Below, in pieces: positions 8,134-17,279 of a stretch of 28,562 bases of DNA (the first letter of the stretch is position 1; each line of letters opens with the position of its first letter). Under the pieces are notes generated by a model. That model searched no databases. It was not told the origin of the DNA and saw only the letters and a list, made by a program, of their open reading frames with translations. The translations under genes and the position numbers were made by a program. This DNA comes from an uncultured Prevotella sp. (GTDB taxonomy: Bacteria > Bacteroidota > Bacteroidia > Bacteroidales > Bacteroidaceae): assembly GCF_900549175.1 (NCBI RefSeq), contig NZ_URNN01000025.1:1-28562 (forward strand), given 5' to 3'.

Positions 8134-8166
8134 TTTGTTTGTTTTCATATTTTAATTGTAACTTTG
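8134..8166 (+). promoter_or_regulatory. Promoter of the DPP4-type peptidase gene
   Basis: TTTG (8134-8137), 21 nt, TAACTTTG (8159-8166), 45 nt before the start codon. A small perfect inverted repeat, TGACTTT-AAG-AAAGTCA at 8102-8118, lies just upstream and might be a regulator site. The rest of 7977-8133 shows nothing recognisable. Confidence 0.65.
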
Positions 8167-8211
8167 CGGAACATATTGATATGTGAAATCAAAACCAAAT
8201 ATAAATAAGCA

Positions 8212-10419
8212 ATGAAGAAGATAGCATTTATGTGTGCCGTATTATTCATGGCCGCCGCCAATGCTTTTGCCGGCGGCAGGCTCGACCTGAAGAGCATTAC
8301 AGGCGGCGAATTCCGCGGCGAGCACATCACCGGCGTAAGGCCTCTTGCAGACGGGGAGACATATTCGCGGCTGAGCAGCGACGGGAAGCAGATTGTGAAG
8401 TATTCGTTCCGTACGGGAAAACAGGTGGGGACACTGTTTGACGTGAACACCGTGCGCGGGAAAAAGCTGGAGAGGATAGACGGATACATAATCAGTCCCA
8501 AGGGCGACCGCATACTTATCCAGACAGAGACCAAGAGCATCTACCGGCGTTCGTTTACGGCGGTGTACTACATATTCGAGGTGGAGAACAACCGCATGAT
8601 GCCACTGTCTGACGGTGGACCGCAGCAGACGCCGCTCTTCTCGCCCGACGGCAACATGATAGCCTTTGTGCGTGACAACAACATTCATCTCGTAAAGCTG
8701 CTCTACGACAACGCCGAGAGTCAGGTGACCAAGGACGGACGGCGCAACGAAGTGATAAACGGCATACCCGACTGGGTGTGTGAGGAGGAATTCTCGCACA
8801 GCCGTGCCATGGTGTTCACGGTCGACAGCCGCCAGATATGCTGGATAAGGTATGACGAATCGGAGGTGAGGGAGTACTCGTTCCCGCTCTTCAAGGGTCT
8901 CAACCCCACGCGCGAGGAGTATGCCGGCTACCCCGGGGAGTACACATACAAGTATCCCGTGGCGGGCGAAGCCAACTCGAAGGGGGCCGTTTACAGCTTC
9001 GACATCAAGTCGCGGCAGACCCGCCGCATGGCTCTGCCGCTCGATGCCGACGGCTACATACCGCGTATAGTCATGACAAGCGACCCCACGAAGGTGGCCG
9101 TATACACGATGAACCGCCATCAGGACTGCCTGTCGATATACATGGCCAACCCTCTTTCGACGGTGTGCCAGCTCGTTGTGCAGGACAAGGTGGACAAGTA
9201 TGTCAAGGAAGAATCTATGGACGGGATTGTCATCACCGACAGGCATATCGTCATGCCGAGCGAGCGCGACGGCTACAACCACATTTACGTATATTCGCTT
9301 ACGGGACAGTTGCAGCGCCAGATTGTTAAGGACAACAGCGTGGTGACCGACCTTTACGGCATGGACGAGGCCACTGGCGACGTGTATTATGCCGCCACAC
9401 AGCTCGGCCCGCAGGACAGACAGGTATTCGTGGCCCGTCAGAACGGCAAGACCGAGCGGCTCACTGACCGCGAGGGATGCAACTCCGCCATATTCAGCAG
9501 CAACTTCAAGTATTTCATCAATACGTGGAGCGACCTCGACAATCCCACCGTCTATACGCTCCGCTCAAACACCGGCAAGGTGACGGCCACGCTGATAGAC
9601 AACCATGAGCTGAAGGCGAAGATGGCGGCCTACGGGCTTGGCAGTCGCGAGATGTTCTCGTTCAAGACATCCGAGGGCGTGGAGCTGAACGGATGGATGG
9701 TGAAGCCGGCCGCGTTCGACCCGCAGAAGCGTTATCCGGTAATCATGTACCAGTATGGCGGACCGGGCAGCCAGCAGGTGCTCAACAGCTGGAACATAGG
9801 CATGTGCGGGCAGGGTGCCGTGCTCGAACATTACTTTGCGCAGCAGGGTTACATCGTGGTGTGCGTTGACAACCGCGGTACCGGCGGGCGCGGAGCCGAG
9901 TTTGAGAAGTGCACCTATCTGCGTCTGGGCGAACTTGAGGCACGCGACCAGGTGGAGGCCGCCCTGTGGCTCGGTGCGCAGACGTATGTGGACAAGAATC
10001 GCATAGGCATCTGGGGATGGAGCTACGGCGGCTGGAACACGCTCATGAGCATGAGCGAGGGAAGGGCGGTGTTCCGTGCCGGAGTGGCCATCGCGCCGCC
10101 TACAAGCTGGCGTTACTATGACACGGTGTACACCGAACGTTACATGCGCACTCCGAAGGAGAATCCTTCGGGCTACGACATCAACCCGATAACCCGTGCA
10201 AAGAACCTGAGCGGCGCGCTGCTTATATGCCACGGCATGGCCGACGACAACGTGCACTTCCGCAATACGGCCGAATATACAGAGGCTCTCGTGCAGGCCG
10301 ACAAGGACTTCAAGGAGAACATATACACCAACCGCAACCACAGTATCTACGGAGGAAACACGCGCAACCACCTTTTCCGTCAGGTACTGAACTTCTTCAA
10401 CGCCGAGATGCGGCCGTAA
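8212..10419 (+). CDS. Exported dipeptidyl peptidase IV (S9 family)
   Basis: A serine peptidase that removes X-Pro or X-Ala dipeptides from peptide N-termini. Residues 1-20 are a signal peptide ending AFA, so it is exported, probably to the periplasm. Residues about 40-480 form the beta-propeller, including CEEEF at 190-194, equivalent to the double-Glu motif that binds the substrate N-terminus. The alpha/beta-hydrolase domain follows, with YQYGGPGSQ, nucleophile Ser604 in GWSYGG, Asp678 in HGMADDNVHF and His710 in NRNHSIYGG. Length (735) and triad match bacterial DPP4 (P. gingivalis about 723). It has its own promoter; a GH105 gene follows 57 nt later. The triad is complete, so activity is expected. 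In oral and gut Bacteroidales this enzyme serves peptide feeding. Confidence 0.93.
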   Translation: MKKIAFMCAVLFMAAANAFAGGRLDLKSITGGEFRGEHITGVRPLADGETYSRLSSDGKQIVKYSFRTGKQVGTLFDVNTVRGKKLERIDGYIISPKGDRILIQTETKSIYRRSFTAVYYIFEVENNRMMPLSDGGPQQTPLFSPDGNMIAFVRDNNIHLVKLLYDNAESQVTKDGRRNEVINGIPDWVCEEEFSHSRAMVFTVDSRQICWIRYDESEVREYSFPLFKGLNPTREEYAGYPGEYTYKYPVAGEANSKGAVYSFDIKSRQTRRMALPLDADGYIPRIVMTSDPTKVAVYTMNRHQDCLSIYMANPLSTVCQLVVQDKVDKYVKEESMDGIVITDRHIVMPSERDGYNHIYVYSLTGQLQRQIVKDNSVVTDLYGMDEATGDVYYAATQLGPQDRQVFVARQNGKTERLTDREGCNSAIFSSNFKYFINTWSDLDNPTVYTLRSNTGKVTATLIDNHELKAKMAAYGLGSREMFSFKTSEGVELNGWMVKPAAFDPQKRYPVIMYQYGGPGSQQVLNSWNIGMCGQGAVLEHYFAQQGYIVVCVDNRGTGGRGAEFEKCTYLRLGELEARDQVEAALWLGAQTYVDKNRIGIWGWSYGGWNTLMSMSEGRAVFRAGVAIAPPTSWRYYDTVYTERYMRTPKENPSGYDINPITRAKNLSGALLICHGMADDNVHFRNTAEYTEALVQADKDFKENIYTNRNHSIYGGNTRNHLFRQVLNFFNAEMRP

Positions 10420-10476
10420 GACGGGGCGGGGGAGAGTTTGAAACTTAAAGAAACATACTAACAAAATACAAGCAAA

Positions 10477-12789
10477 ATGAGATTACTAACAGCAGGCCTT
10501 GCCCTCATGACGGTGCTCATTCCGTCATCGGTGGATGCAAAGGCAAAGAAGAAGAAGGCGGCTCCGCAGTTGTCGCCCATCGAGATTGTGGAGAAAGTGA
10601 ATGACAGTTGGCAGCAAAACAACAAGCCCGAAGTGAGGGCTTTTTGGGATGACGCCGTTTACTTCACCGGGAATATGGAGGCTTACCGCCTCACCGGCAA
10701 GGCGAAGTATCTGGAGTACAGCGACAAGTGGGCGCGCCACAACAAGTGGAGCGGGGCGACGGAGGCCAATCCCGAGCAGTGGAAGTACAAGAACTATGGC
10801 GAGGGAAAGGACTATGTGCTCTTCGGCGACTGGCAGATATGCTTCCAGACCTATCTCGACATGTATGCCATGAATCCCGATGCGTACAAGATTGCGCGCG
10901 CCACGGAGGTGATGGGCTATGAGTGTGCCACGAAGGAGACCGACTACTGGTGGTGGGCCGACGCCCTGTATATGGCCATGCCTGTGATGTCGAAGATGTA
11001 TGTGGCGACGGGCGACGTGAAGTATCTCGACAAGATGTACGACAACTTCACCTATGCCGACAACCTGATGTACGACAAGGAAGACAATCTCTACTTCCGC
11101 GACGGCAAGTATCTCTATCCCGCACACAAGACAGAGGCCGGCAAGAAGGACTTCTGGGCGCGCGGAAACGGATGGGTGCTCGCCGGACTGGCAAAGGTCA
11201 TTGCAGACATGCCCGCATCTTATGCCCGTCGCGGAGTGTTCGTGGAGCGCTTCAAGAGCCTTGCGGCAGGAGCCGTGAAGTGCCAGCAGGCAGACGGTTA
11301 CTGGACCCGTTCGATGCTTGACCCCGAGCAGGCAGAAGGCCGTGAGACCAGCGGTACGGCACTGTTGGCCTACGGACTGATGTGGGGCGTGAACAACGGA
11401 CTGCTCGACCGCGCCGCCTACGAGGCTCCCATTGCCCGTGCATGGCAGTATCTTTCAACAGTGGCGCTTCAGGCTGACGGCACCGTAGGTTATGTGCAGC
11501 CCATAGGCGAGAAGGCCATCAAGGGCCAGCAGCTCACGGCACAGAACGTGACCAACTTCGGCACGGGCGCCTTCCTGCTCGCCGCCTGCGAGAAGGTGCG
11601 TTATGACGACGGCAGTGTGCGTCCGCAGGATGCCAAGACGTTCACCGTGGGTGTGACCAACAGTACCGACCGTTTCCGTCAGGAGGTTGTGGAGATTGAC
11701 GCCAAGGACGTGTTTGCGCGCCTCGGAATAAGTGGAGGACGCCAGTTCTGTGTGTTCAATGCTCTCGGCCAGCAGGTGCCTTACCAGCTAACGTACGACG
11801 GCAAGGTGCTCGTTGATGCCGCCGTACGTCCATGCGGCACGGCTCTCTATACCTTTAAGAAGGGAACCCCGAAGACGTTCGTCAACACCTGCTACGGCCG
11901 TATGTATCCCGAGCGTGTGGATGATATTGCCTGGGAGAACGACCGTGCGGCCTACCGCTGCTACGGTCCGGCCCTGCAGCGTTCGGGCGAGGATGCTTAT
12001 GGAATAGACGTATGGCTGAAGAACACTCCCGACCTTGCCGTTGAGCAGCGTTACTATGTGGAGGATGTGATGAAGCCTGTGATAGCAAATCTCAAGAAGA
12101 CAAACCCCGCTGCTGCCGATTCGCTCAACATGATAACGAGCTATCACTTCGACCAGGGCCACGGTCTCGACTGCTATAAGGTGGGTCCGACGCTCGGTTG
12201 CGGCACTCCGGCACTGATGGACGGCGACAAGATACTGTTCCCGTACTGCTACAAGGACTACGAGATACTCGACAACGGTCCGCTGCGTTTCACGGTGAAG
12301 CTGGTTTACAATCCGGCAAAGATAAAGGGCTGCGACAATGTTGTGGAGAACAGGATACTGAGTCTTGACAAGGGTTCAAACTTCAACAAGATGACCGTAT
12401 GGTATGACGGACTGACTGAAACTGCCGACCTGGCATCGGGTGTGGTCATACATACGGAGGACACCGAGAGTGTGGAGACAGGCAAGGACTATGTACTGTA
12501 TGCCGACCCGACGGACAATCCGGCCGGCCAGAACTTCCAGATATACGTCGGTGCGCTCTTCCCCAACGGTGTAAGCGAGACAAAAAAGCTGATGTATGAC
12601 AACCCTACACGCGGCAATGCCGGCCATGCACTCGGCATATTGCGCGGCTATAAGGGTGGCGACCGTTATACCTATTATTTCGGTTCGGCATGGAGCAAGT
12701 ACGACTGCCGCAGCTTCGACGAATGGAAACTGCGCGCTGCCTCATGTCTCGACGCTCTGCGCAATCCGCTTTCTGTGGGGATAAAGTGA
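10477..12789 (+). CDS. GH105 unsaturated uronyl hydrolase fused to a DUF4861 domain
   Basis: A 770-residue exported protein with signal peptide (about 1-21, ending SSVDA). Residues about 35-380 are an (alpha/alpha)6 barrel of GH105 (YteR/GH88 superfamily), which hydrates the double bond and releases unsaturated galacturonate from pectin-lyase products such as rhamnogalacturonan disaccharide. The catalytic Asp162 lies in WWWADALYMAMP and the second landmark is DFWARGNGWVLAGL. Residues about 390-765 match the DUF4861 type (FNALGQQVPYQ near the start; DQGHGLDCYKVG, then YYFGSAW near the end), of unknown role. GH105 enzymes are usually about 370-400 residues, so this is a two-domain fusion. No TonB/SusCD genes lie nearby. 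It is possibly cotranscribed with the peptidase upstream. Confidence 0.85.
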   Translation: MRLLTAGLALMTVLIPSSVDAKAKKKKAAPQLSPIEIVEKVNDSWQQNNKPEVRAFWDDAVYFTGNMEAYRLTGKAKYLEYSDKWARHNKWSGATEANPEQWKYKNYGEGKDYVLFGDWQICFQTYLDMYAMNPDAYKIARATEVMGYECATKETDYWWWADALYMAMPVMSKMYVATGDVKYLDKMYDNFTYADNLMYDKEDNLYFRDGKYLYPAHKTEAGKKDFWARGNGWVLAGLAKVIADMPASYARRGVFVERFKSLAAGAVKCQQADGYWTRSMLDPEQAEGRETSGTALLAYGLMWGVNNGLLDRAAYEAPIARAWQYLSTVALQADGTVGYVQPIGEKAIKGQQLTAQNVTNFGTGAFLLAACEKVRYDDGSVRPQDAKTFTVGVTNSTDRFRQEVVEIDAKDVFARLGISGGRQFCVFNALGQQVPYQLTYDGKVLVDAAVRPCGTALYTFKKGTPKTFVNTCYGRMYPERVDDIAWENDRAAYRCYGPALQRSGEDAYGIDVWLKNTPDLAVEQRYYVEDVMKPVIANLKKTNPAAADSLNMITSYHFDQGHGLDCYKVGPTLGCGTPALMDGDKILFPYCYKDYEILDNGPLRFTVKLVYNPAKIKGCDNVVENRILSLDKGSNFNKMTVWYDGLTETADLASGVVIHTEDTESVETGKDYVLYADPTDNPAGQNFQIYVGALFPNGVSETKKLMYDNPTRGNAGHALGILRGYKGGDRYTYYFGSAWSKYDCRSFDEWKLRAASCLDALRNPLSVGIK

Positions 12790-12807
12790 TTGTATCTTCA
12801 CTTGGAA

Positions 12808-12929
12808 GGGAGTTAAGGAGTTAAAAAGGAGTTAAGGAGTTAAGCCAAATGCTGCGGCAATAATTTCTGCTCATAATGCTATTGGCTTAACTCCTTAACT
12901 CCTTAACTCCTTTTTAACTCCTTAACTCC
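12808..12929. repeat. Large inverted repeat of TTAACTCC words
   Basis: The left arm 12808-12847 (GGGAGTTAAGGAGTTAAAAA and onward, ending GCCAA) and the right arm 12882-12929 are reverse complements, apart from one extra 8-bp TTAACTCC word in the right arm. The loop is 34 nt. It occupies the gap between the convergent genes for GH105 and fcl, so it could serve as a bidirectional terminator. It shares words with 371-443 and 14154-14360. Confidence 0.92.
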
Positions 12930-12956
12930 TCAACTCCCTGAGTTGATCACGAAACT

Positions 12957-14126
12957 TTACATAAGGCTCTCCTGATACCACTCGAAAAGTTTCTGCACGC
13001 CGTCTTCTATCTCTACCTTGTGGGTCCATCCGAGAGAGTGGAGTTTCGCCACATCGATGAGCTTGCGCGGTGTGCCGTCGGGTTTGGAGGCGTCAAACTC
13101 TACAACACCCTCGAAGCCCACAGTCTTTACAACCAGTTCGGAGAGTTCGCGGATGGTGAGTTCCTTGCCCGTACCAACGTTGATGTGGCAGTTGCGTATC
13201 TCGCCGAGCGACGGAATGGCACCGCCACGACCCTCGCTGTTGTTGCGGTCTACGGCACCGGTAGTGGTCTTGCCGTAGAACACTGACGAGTATTTCTCGA
13301 TGCCTATGATGTCCTTGAAGTCGACGTTGAGCAACACGTGGACGCTGGCGTCGGCCATGTCCTCGCTCCAGAGGAACTCGCGCAGCGGCGTTCCCGTACC
13401 CCACAGTACGACCTTGTTGTCGCTGATGCCGTATTTGGCAAGCACCGCCAGTATCTCTTCGTTGGTGTTGCCGCCTGTCACGCCTTCAACGGGACGCTTG
13501 TTCATGTCGGTGCGTATGGCGTCCCAATTACCGTCGTGAATGAGTTTTGCCAGATATACCTTCCGCATCATGGCCGGCATGACATGGCTGTTCTCCAGAT
13601 GGAAGTTGTCGTTCGGGCCGTAGAGGTTGGTGGGCATCACGGCTATGTAGTTGGTGCCGTACTGCAGGTTGTAGCTTTCGCACATCTTGAGTCCTGCTAT
13701 TTTTGCAATGGCATACTCCTCGTTGCTGTATTCCAGCGGCGAGGTGAGCAGCACGTCTTCCTTCATCGGCTGCGGCGCATTCTTGGGATAGATGCATGTG
13801 GAGCCGAGGAAGAGCAGTTTTTTCACGCCGTGCGAATAGGCGTTGCCTATCACGTTGCACTGCATGAGCATGTTCTGCATGATGAAGTCGGCGCGGTAGA
13901 GCGAGTTGGCCATTATACCGCCGACGAAAGCTGCGGCCAGAACCACGGCGTCGGGGCGTTCCTCGTCGAAGAATTTCCTTACCGCCTCCTGATTTGTAAG
14001 GTCGAGCTCGCTGTGGCTGCGGCCGATGAGGTTGTTGTAGCCGCGCTGCTTCAGGTTGTTCCATATGGCGGAGCCTACAAGACCGTGATGGCCGGCTATA
14101 TAAATCTTGCTGTTCTTGTCTAACAT
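12957..14126 (-). CDS. fcl: GDP-L-fucose synthase
   Basis: The epimerase/reductase that turns GDP-4-keto-6-deoxymannose into GDP-L-fucose with NADPH. It is an extended short-chain dehydrogenase: AGHHGLVGS at 11-19 binds the cofactor, Ser109 in LGSTCIYP and the Tyr138/Lys142 pair (YAIAK) are the catalytic set. At 389 residues it is longer than E. coli Fcl (321) because of inserts between about 200 and 310 (TDMNKRPVEGVTGGNTNEE; YGKTTTGAVDRNNSEGRGG), seen in Bacteroidetes WcaG proteins. It follows gmd and manC, completing the pathway; the 243-nt gap to gmd contains a nested inverted-repeat element. Also called wcaG. Confidence 0.95.
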   Translation of the reverse strand: MLDKNSKIYIAGHHGLVGSAIWNNLKQRGYNNLIGRSHSELDLTNQEAVRKFFDEERPDAVVLAAAFVGGIMANSLYRADFIMQNMLMQCNVIGNAYSHGVKKLLFLGSTCIYPKNAPQPMKEDVLLTSPLEYSNEEYAIAKIAGLKMCESYNLQYGTNYIAVMPTNLYGPNDNFHLENSHVMPAMMRKVYLAKLIHDGNWDAIRTDMNKRPVEGVTGGNTNEEILAVLAKYGISDNKVVLWGTGTPLREFLWSEDMADASVHVLLNVDFKDIIGIEKYSSVFYGKTTTGAVDRNNSEGRGGAIPSLGEIRNCHINVGTGKELTIRELSELVVKTVGFEGVVEFDASKPDGTPRKLIDVAKLHSLGWTHKVEIEDGVQKLFEWYQESLM

Positions 14127-14153
14127 ATATTGTATATATTGTGGAGGTTATTC

Positions 14154-14360
14154 AGGAGTTAAGGAGTAAAAGGAGGGTGTATCAAAATAAGGTTCACGCA
14201 CATTGTAGGGACATATTCTTGTATTTGTCCGCTCGTAACGTGTTGATATTCAATGACTGCTCGACGGACAAATACAAGAATATGTCCCTACCAAGCATCA
14301 TGTAGCCATTTTGATATACCCTCCTGAGCGACCATAGGGAGCGATAACTCCTTAACTCCT
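14154..14360. mobile_element. Triply nested inverted-repeat (MITE-like) element
   Basis: Three concentric inverted repeats lie between gmd and fcl. Outer: AGGAGTTAAGGAGT (14154-14167) with ACTCCTTAACTCCT (14347-14360), perfect. Middle: GGAGGGTGTATCAAAAT (14172-14188) with its complement at 14308-14324, one mismatch. Inner: a perfect 26-bp pair at 14206-14231 and 14265-14290 (TAGGGACATATTCTTG core). The middle arms resemble insertion-sequence ends, so 14172-14324 (153 bp) may be a non-autonomous element inserted into a TTAACTCC-type repeat. There is no coding capacity and no obvious target duplication. Confidence 0.8.
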
Positions 14361-14369
14361 TAAAAAAGA

Positions 14370-15464
14370 TTACTTCACAAGTCCCTTCTCCAGATATTCT
14401 GCAAGGTTGGTGCGCATTACGCTTGCCACGTGGTCGGCGGCCACCTTCTGCATGTCGTGCTTCACCATGATGCTGACAAGCTCTTCGAATGTTGTCTTCT
14501 GCGGGTCCCATCCCAGTTCCTTGCGTGCCTTGGTGGGGTCGCCCCAGAGGTTGACCACGTCGGTGGGACGGTAGAAGTCGGGTGACACCTCGATGATGCA
14601 CTTGCCGGTCTTCTTGTCGTATCCCTTCTCGTCCATTCCCTCGCCCTTGAACTCAACTTCTATGCCGGCGGCACGGAAGGCGTATTCGCAGAATTCGCGC
14701 ACCGAGTGCTGCACGCCCGTGGCTATGACGAAGTCCTCGGGAGTGTCGTGCTGCAGTATGAGCCACATGCACTCAACGTAGTCCTTGGCGTATCCCCAGT
14801 CGCGCAGCGACGAGAGATTGCCCAGATAGAGCTTCTCCTGCTTGCCCTGTGCTATGCGTGCCGCGGCGAGAGTGATCTTGCGTGTGACGAATGTTTCGCC
14901 GCGACGCTCAGACTCATGGTTGAACAATATGCCCGAGCAGCAGAACATGTTGTAAGCCTCGCGGTATTCCTTGATTATCCAGAAGCCGTAGAGTTTGGCC
15001 ACGGCATACGGGGAGTAGGGGTGGAACGGGGTCTTCTCGTTCTGCGGCACTTCCTCCACCTTGCCGTAAAGCTCGGATGTTGATGCCTGGTATATGCGGC
15101 AAGTCTGCTCAAGATGGTTGGCACGCACGGCCTCAAGCACACGGAGTACGCCGGTGGCGTCAACGTCGGCGGTGAACTCGGGGGAGTCGAACGATACCTG
15201 CACGTGGCTCTGTGCGGCAAGGTTGTATATTTCGGTGGGTTGCACCTTTCCCACCACCTTTACGAGAGACATCGAGTCTCCCATGTCGGCATAGTGGAGG
15301 TGGAACTGAGGATGACCTTCAAGATGAGCTATACGCTCACGGTAGTCCACTGAACTGCGGCGGATGATGCCGTGTACGTCGTAACCTTTTTCGATAAGGA
15401 ATTCTGACAGGTAAGAACCGTCCTGACCGGTCACTCCTGTGATTAATGCAACTTTTCTTTCCAT
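14370..15464 (-). CDS. gmd: GDP-mannose 4,6-dehydratase
   Basis: Converts GDP-D-mannose to GDP-4-keto-6-deoxy-D-mannose with bound NADP, the first committed step to GDP-L-fucose. The 364-residue protein shows TGVTGQDGSYL at 9-19 (cofactor loop), RRSSVDYRERI, the catalytic region ASTSELYGK at about 127-135 with Glu131, and Tyr153/Lys157 (YAVAK). HESERRGETFVTRKIT and LGNLSSLRDWGYAKDYVE are strongly conserved in Gmd. The length is typical. It starts 26 nt after manC and is cotranscribed with it; fcl follows past the repeat element. Confidence 0.96.
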   Translation of the reverse strand: MERKVALITGVTGQDGSYLSEFLIEKGYDVHGIIRRSSVDYRERIAHLEGHPQFHLHYADMGDSMSLVKVVGKVQPTEIYNLAAQSHVQVSFDSPEFTADVDATGVLRVLEAVRANHLEQTCRIYQASTSELYGKVEEVPQNEKTPFHPYSPYAVAKLYGFWIIKEYREAYNMFCCSGILFNHESERRGETFVTRKITLAAARIAQGKQEKLYLGNLSSLRDWGYAKDYVECMWLILQHDTPEDFVIATGVQHSVREFCEYAFRAAGIEVEFKGEGMDEKGYDKKTGKCIIEVSPDFYRPTDVVNLWGDPTKARKELGWDPQKTTFEELVSIMVKHDMQKVAADHVASVMRTNLAEYLEKGLVK

Positions 15465-15490
15465 TTTCTTTTTAGTTAATTAATATATAA

Positions 15491-16564
15491 TCATTGTTTA
15501 TCTTGTCCCGAGAATTGCTTTATGCGCTGTTCTTCCGACAGTTTGCATATGAGCAGGGTGTCATTGTTTTCCGCCACGATATATCCGTCGAGTCCCTGGA
15601 TGACCACTTTCTTCTCCTGAGTGGTGTGTATCATGCAGTTGTGGGTCTCGAACAGGTTGATATCGTTGCCGATACAGCTGTTGCCGTACAGGTCTTTATG
15701 GGTCTGTGCCTGCAGCGAGCCCCATGTGCCGAGGTCGCTCCAGCCGAAGTCGGCGGGGCATACGAATATCTCTTCCACCTTTTCCATGATGGCATAGTCT
15801 ACGGATATGTTTTCGCAATCGGGGAAAACACGGTCGATGGCTTCCTGTTCCTTGTCGGTGCCGTATACGGGCAAGAGGGCTTCAAATGTCTTTGCCATGG
15901 ACGGCTGGTATACGCGGAACGTGTTGACGATGGTGTTCACGTTCCATACAAAGATGCCTGCGTTCCAGAAATAGTTGTTCTTTTGGATATACTGTTGTGC
16001 CGTTTTCAGGTCGGGCTTCTCACGGAATGAGTCAACGCGGAATATCTCCTTGTTGCGCAGGGAGCTTGACGACAGGTCGGCCTGTATGTATCCGTAGCCT
16101 GTTTCGGGGCGCGAGGGCTTTATGCCCAGTGTCACGATGGCGTCAGTTTCGCCCGTGAACTCCATGCACCTCGACATTATCCGTGTAAACTCAGCGGTGT
16201 TTGTTACGATATGGTCGCTCGGCGATACCACTATGTTTGCCTTCGGGTCCTGTGACTTTATCTTCCAGCTGACATAGGCTATACATGGTGCCGTGTTGCG
16301 GCGGCATGGTTCGCAGAGGATGTTGCCGGCGGGAATGTCGGGCAGTTGCTCTTTCACTATGTCCACATAGTTCTTGTTTGTCACAACCCAGATGTTGCTT
16401 GGCTTGCAGATGCTGCCGAATCTTTCTGCCGTGAGTTGCAGCAATGATTTTCCAACACCGAGCACATCGATAAACTGTTTGGGCTTTTCGGCCGTGCTCA
16501 TAGGCCAGAAACGGCTGCCTACACCGCCGGCCATGATTACCAGATGATTGTTTGTTATCGCCAT
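15491..16564 (-). CDS. manC: Mannose-1-phosphate guanylyltransferase
   Basis: Makes GDP-mannose from mannose-1-phosphate and GTP, supplying gmd directly downstream. The nucleotidyltransferase signature MAGGVGSRFWPMSTAEKPKQF begins at residue 11. Further motifs are SPSDHIV, GYGYIQAD, FREKPDLKTA and WNAGIFVW. At 357 residues it is a single-domain enzyme without the isomerase half of the long (ManC/AlgA, about 480) form. The start ATG at 16564 gives the standard N-terminus. It is preceded by a 74-nt gap after dedA, without a clear TAnnTTTG box. Confidence 0.95.
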   Translation of the reverse strand: MAITNNHLVIMAGGVGSRFWPMSTAEKPKQFIDVLGVGKSLLQLTAERFGSICKPSNIWVVTNKNYVDIVKEQLPDIPAGNILCEPCRRNTAPCIAYVSWKIKSQDPKANIVVSPSDHIVTNTAEFTRIMSRCMEFTGETDAIVTLGIKPSRPETGYGYIQADLSSSSLRNKEIFRVDSFREKPDLKTAQQYIQKNNYFWNAGIFVWNVNTIVNTFRVYQPSMAKTFEALLPVYGTDKEQEAIDRVFPDCENISVDYAIMEKVEEIFVCPADFGWSDLGTWGSLQAQTHKDLYGNSCIGNDINLFETHNCMIHTTQEKKVVIQGLDGYIVAENNDTLLICKLSEEQRIKQFSGQDKQ

Positions 16565-16638
16565 AATTGTTCTGATTTTGTTGATAATGATGCAGCTATA
16601 GAATTAATCTGTATGTCGGTTTTCCTCCGTGCCCTCCG

Positions 16639-17277
16639 CTATTTTTCTTCGGTCCGGCCGCGTTTGGATATGACGGCCCTTGCTATGAAATATGCGATGG
16701 CGAGTAATACTACAGCGATAATTATGATTTTAATGTATTCAGAGTACTCTGCAATCTTTTCGTCCAGCTGATTCTTGGGCACGAACGAGTGCAGATACCA
16801 TCCCATGGTGGCAAGGATGGTGTTCCACAGTCCGGCACCTATGGTGGTATAGAGAATGAACTTCCAGAAATTCATGCGTGCCAGTCCTGCCGGTATGGAT
16901 ATGAGTTGTCTGATGCCGGGCAGAACGCGACCAACGAGTGTGGCTGTCATGCCGTGGTCAGAAAAGAACTTTTCGCTCCGTTCTATCTTCTGCCGGTTGA
17001 GCAGGCACATACGGCCCAGCCGGCTCTCGGCGAAGCGATACACCACCGGACGTCCCAAAAAGTATGCAAGACCGTAGTTTATAACAGCCCCCGCATCGGC
17101 GCCCAGCGTGGCAAAGAGAACGACGAGGAATACATTCAGCTCGCCGGCGGCGGCGTTGTATGCGGCCGGCGGCACGACAACTTCCGACGGAAACGGAATG
17201 AATGTGCTCTCGATCGTCATCAAGATGAATATGGTGAGGTAATTCAGATTGTCGAGAAGACTGTATAGTAAATGCAT
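16639..17277 (-). CDS. DedA-family membrane protein
   Basis: A 212-residue inner-membrane protein of the DedA/VTT superfamily; several members are lipid scramblases or flippases, including undecaprenyl-phosphate transporters. It shows the re-entrant region TIESTFIPFPSEVVVPPAAY (conserved acidic Glu22 and Glu31), a conserved Gly-rich segment GADAGAVINYGLAYFLGRP, and GRVLPGIRQLISIPAGLARM with the R-x3-G-x-R pattern. The C-terminus is a transmembrane helix and a basic tail. It starts 2 nt after the stop of the TPR gene, so translation is probably coupled. Location next to GDP-sugar genes fits an envelope role, but the lipid substrate is unknown. Confidence 0.88.
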   Translation of the reverse strand: MHLLYSLLDNLNYLTIFILMTIESTFIPFPSEVVVPPAAYNAAAGELNVFLVVLFATLGADAGAVINYGLAYFLGRPVVYRFAESRLGRMCLLNRQKIERSEKFFSDHGMTATLVGRVLPGIRQLISIPAGLARMNFWKFILYTTIGAGLWNTILATMGWYLHSFVPKNQLDEKIAEYSEYIKIIIIAVVLLAIAYFIARAVISKRGRTEEK

Positions 17278-17279
17278 CT

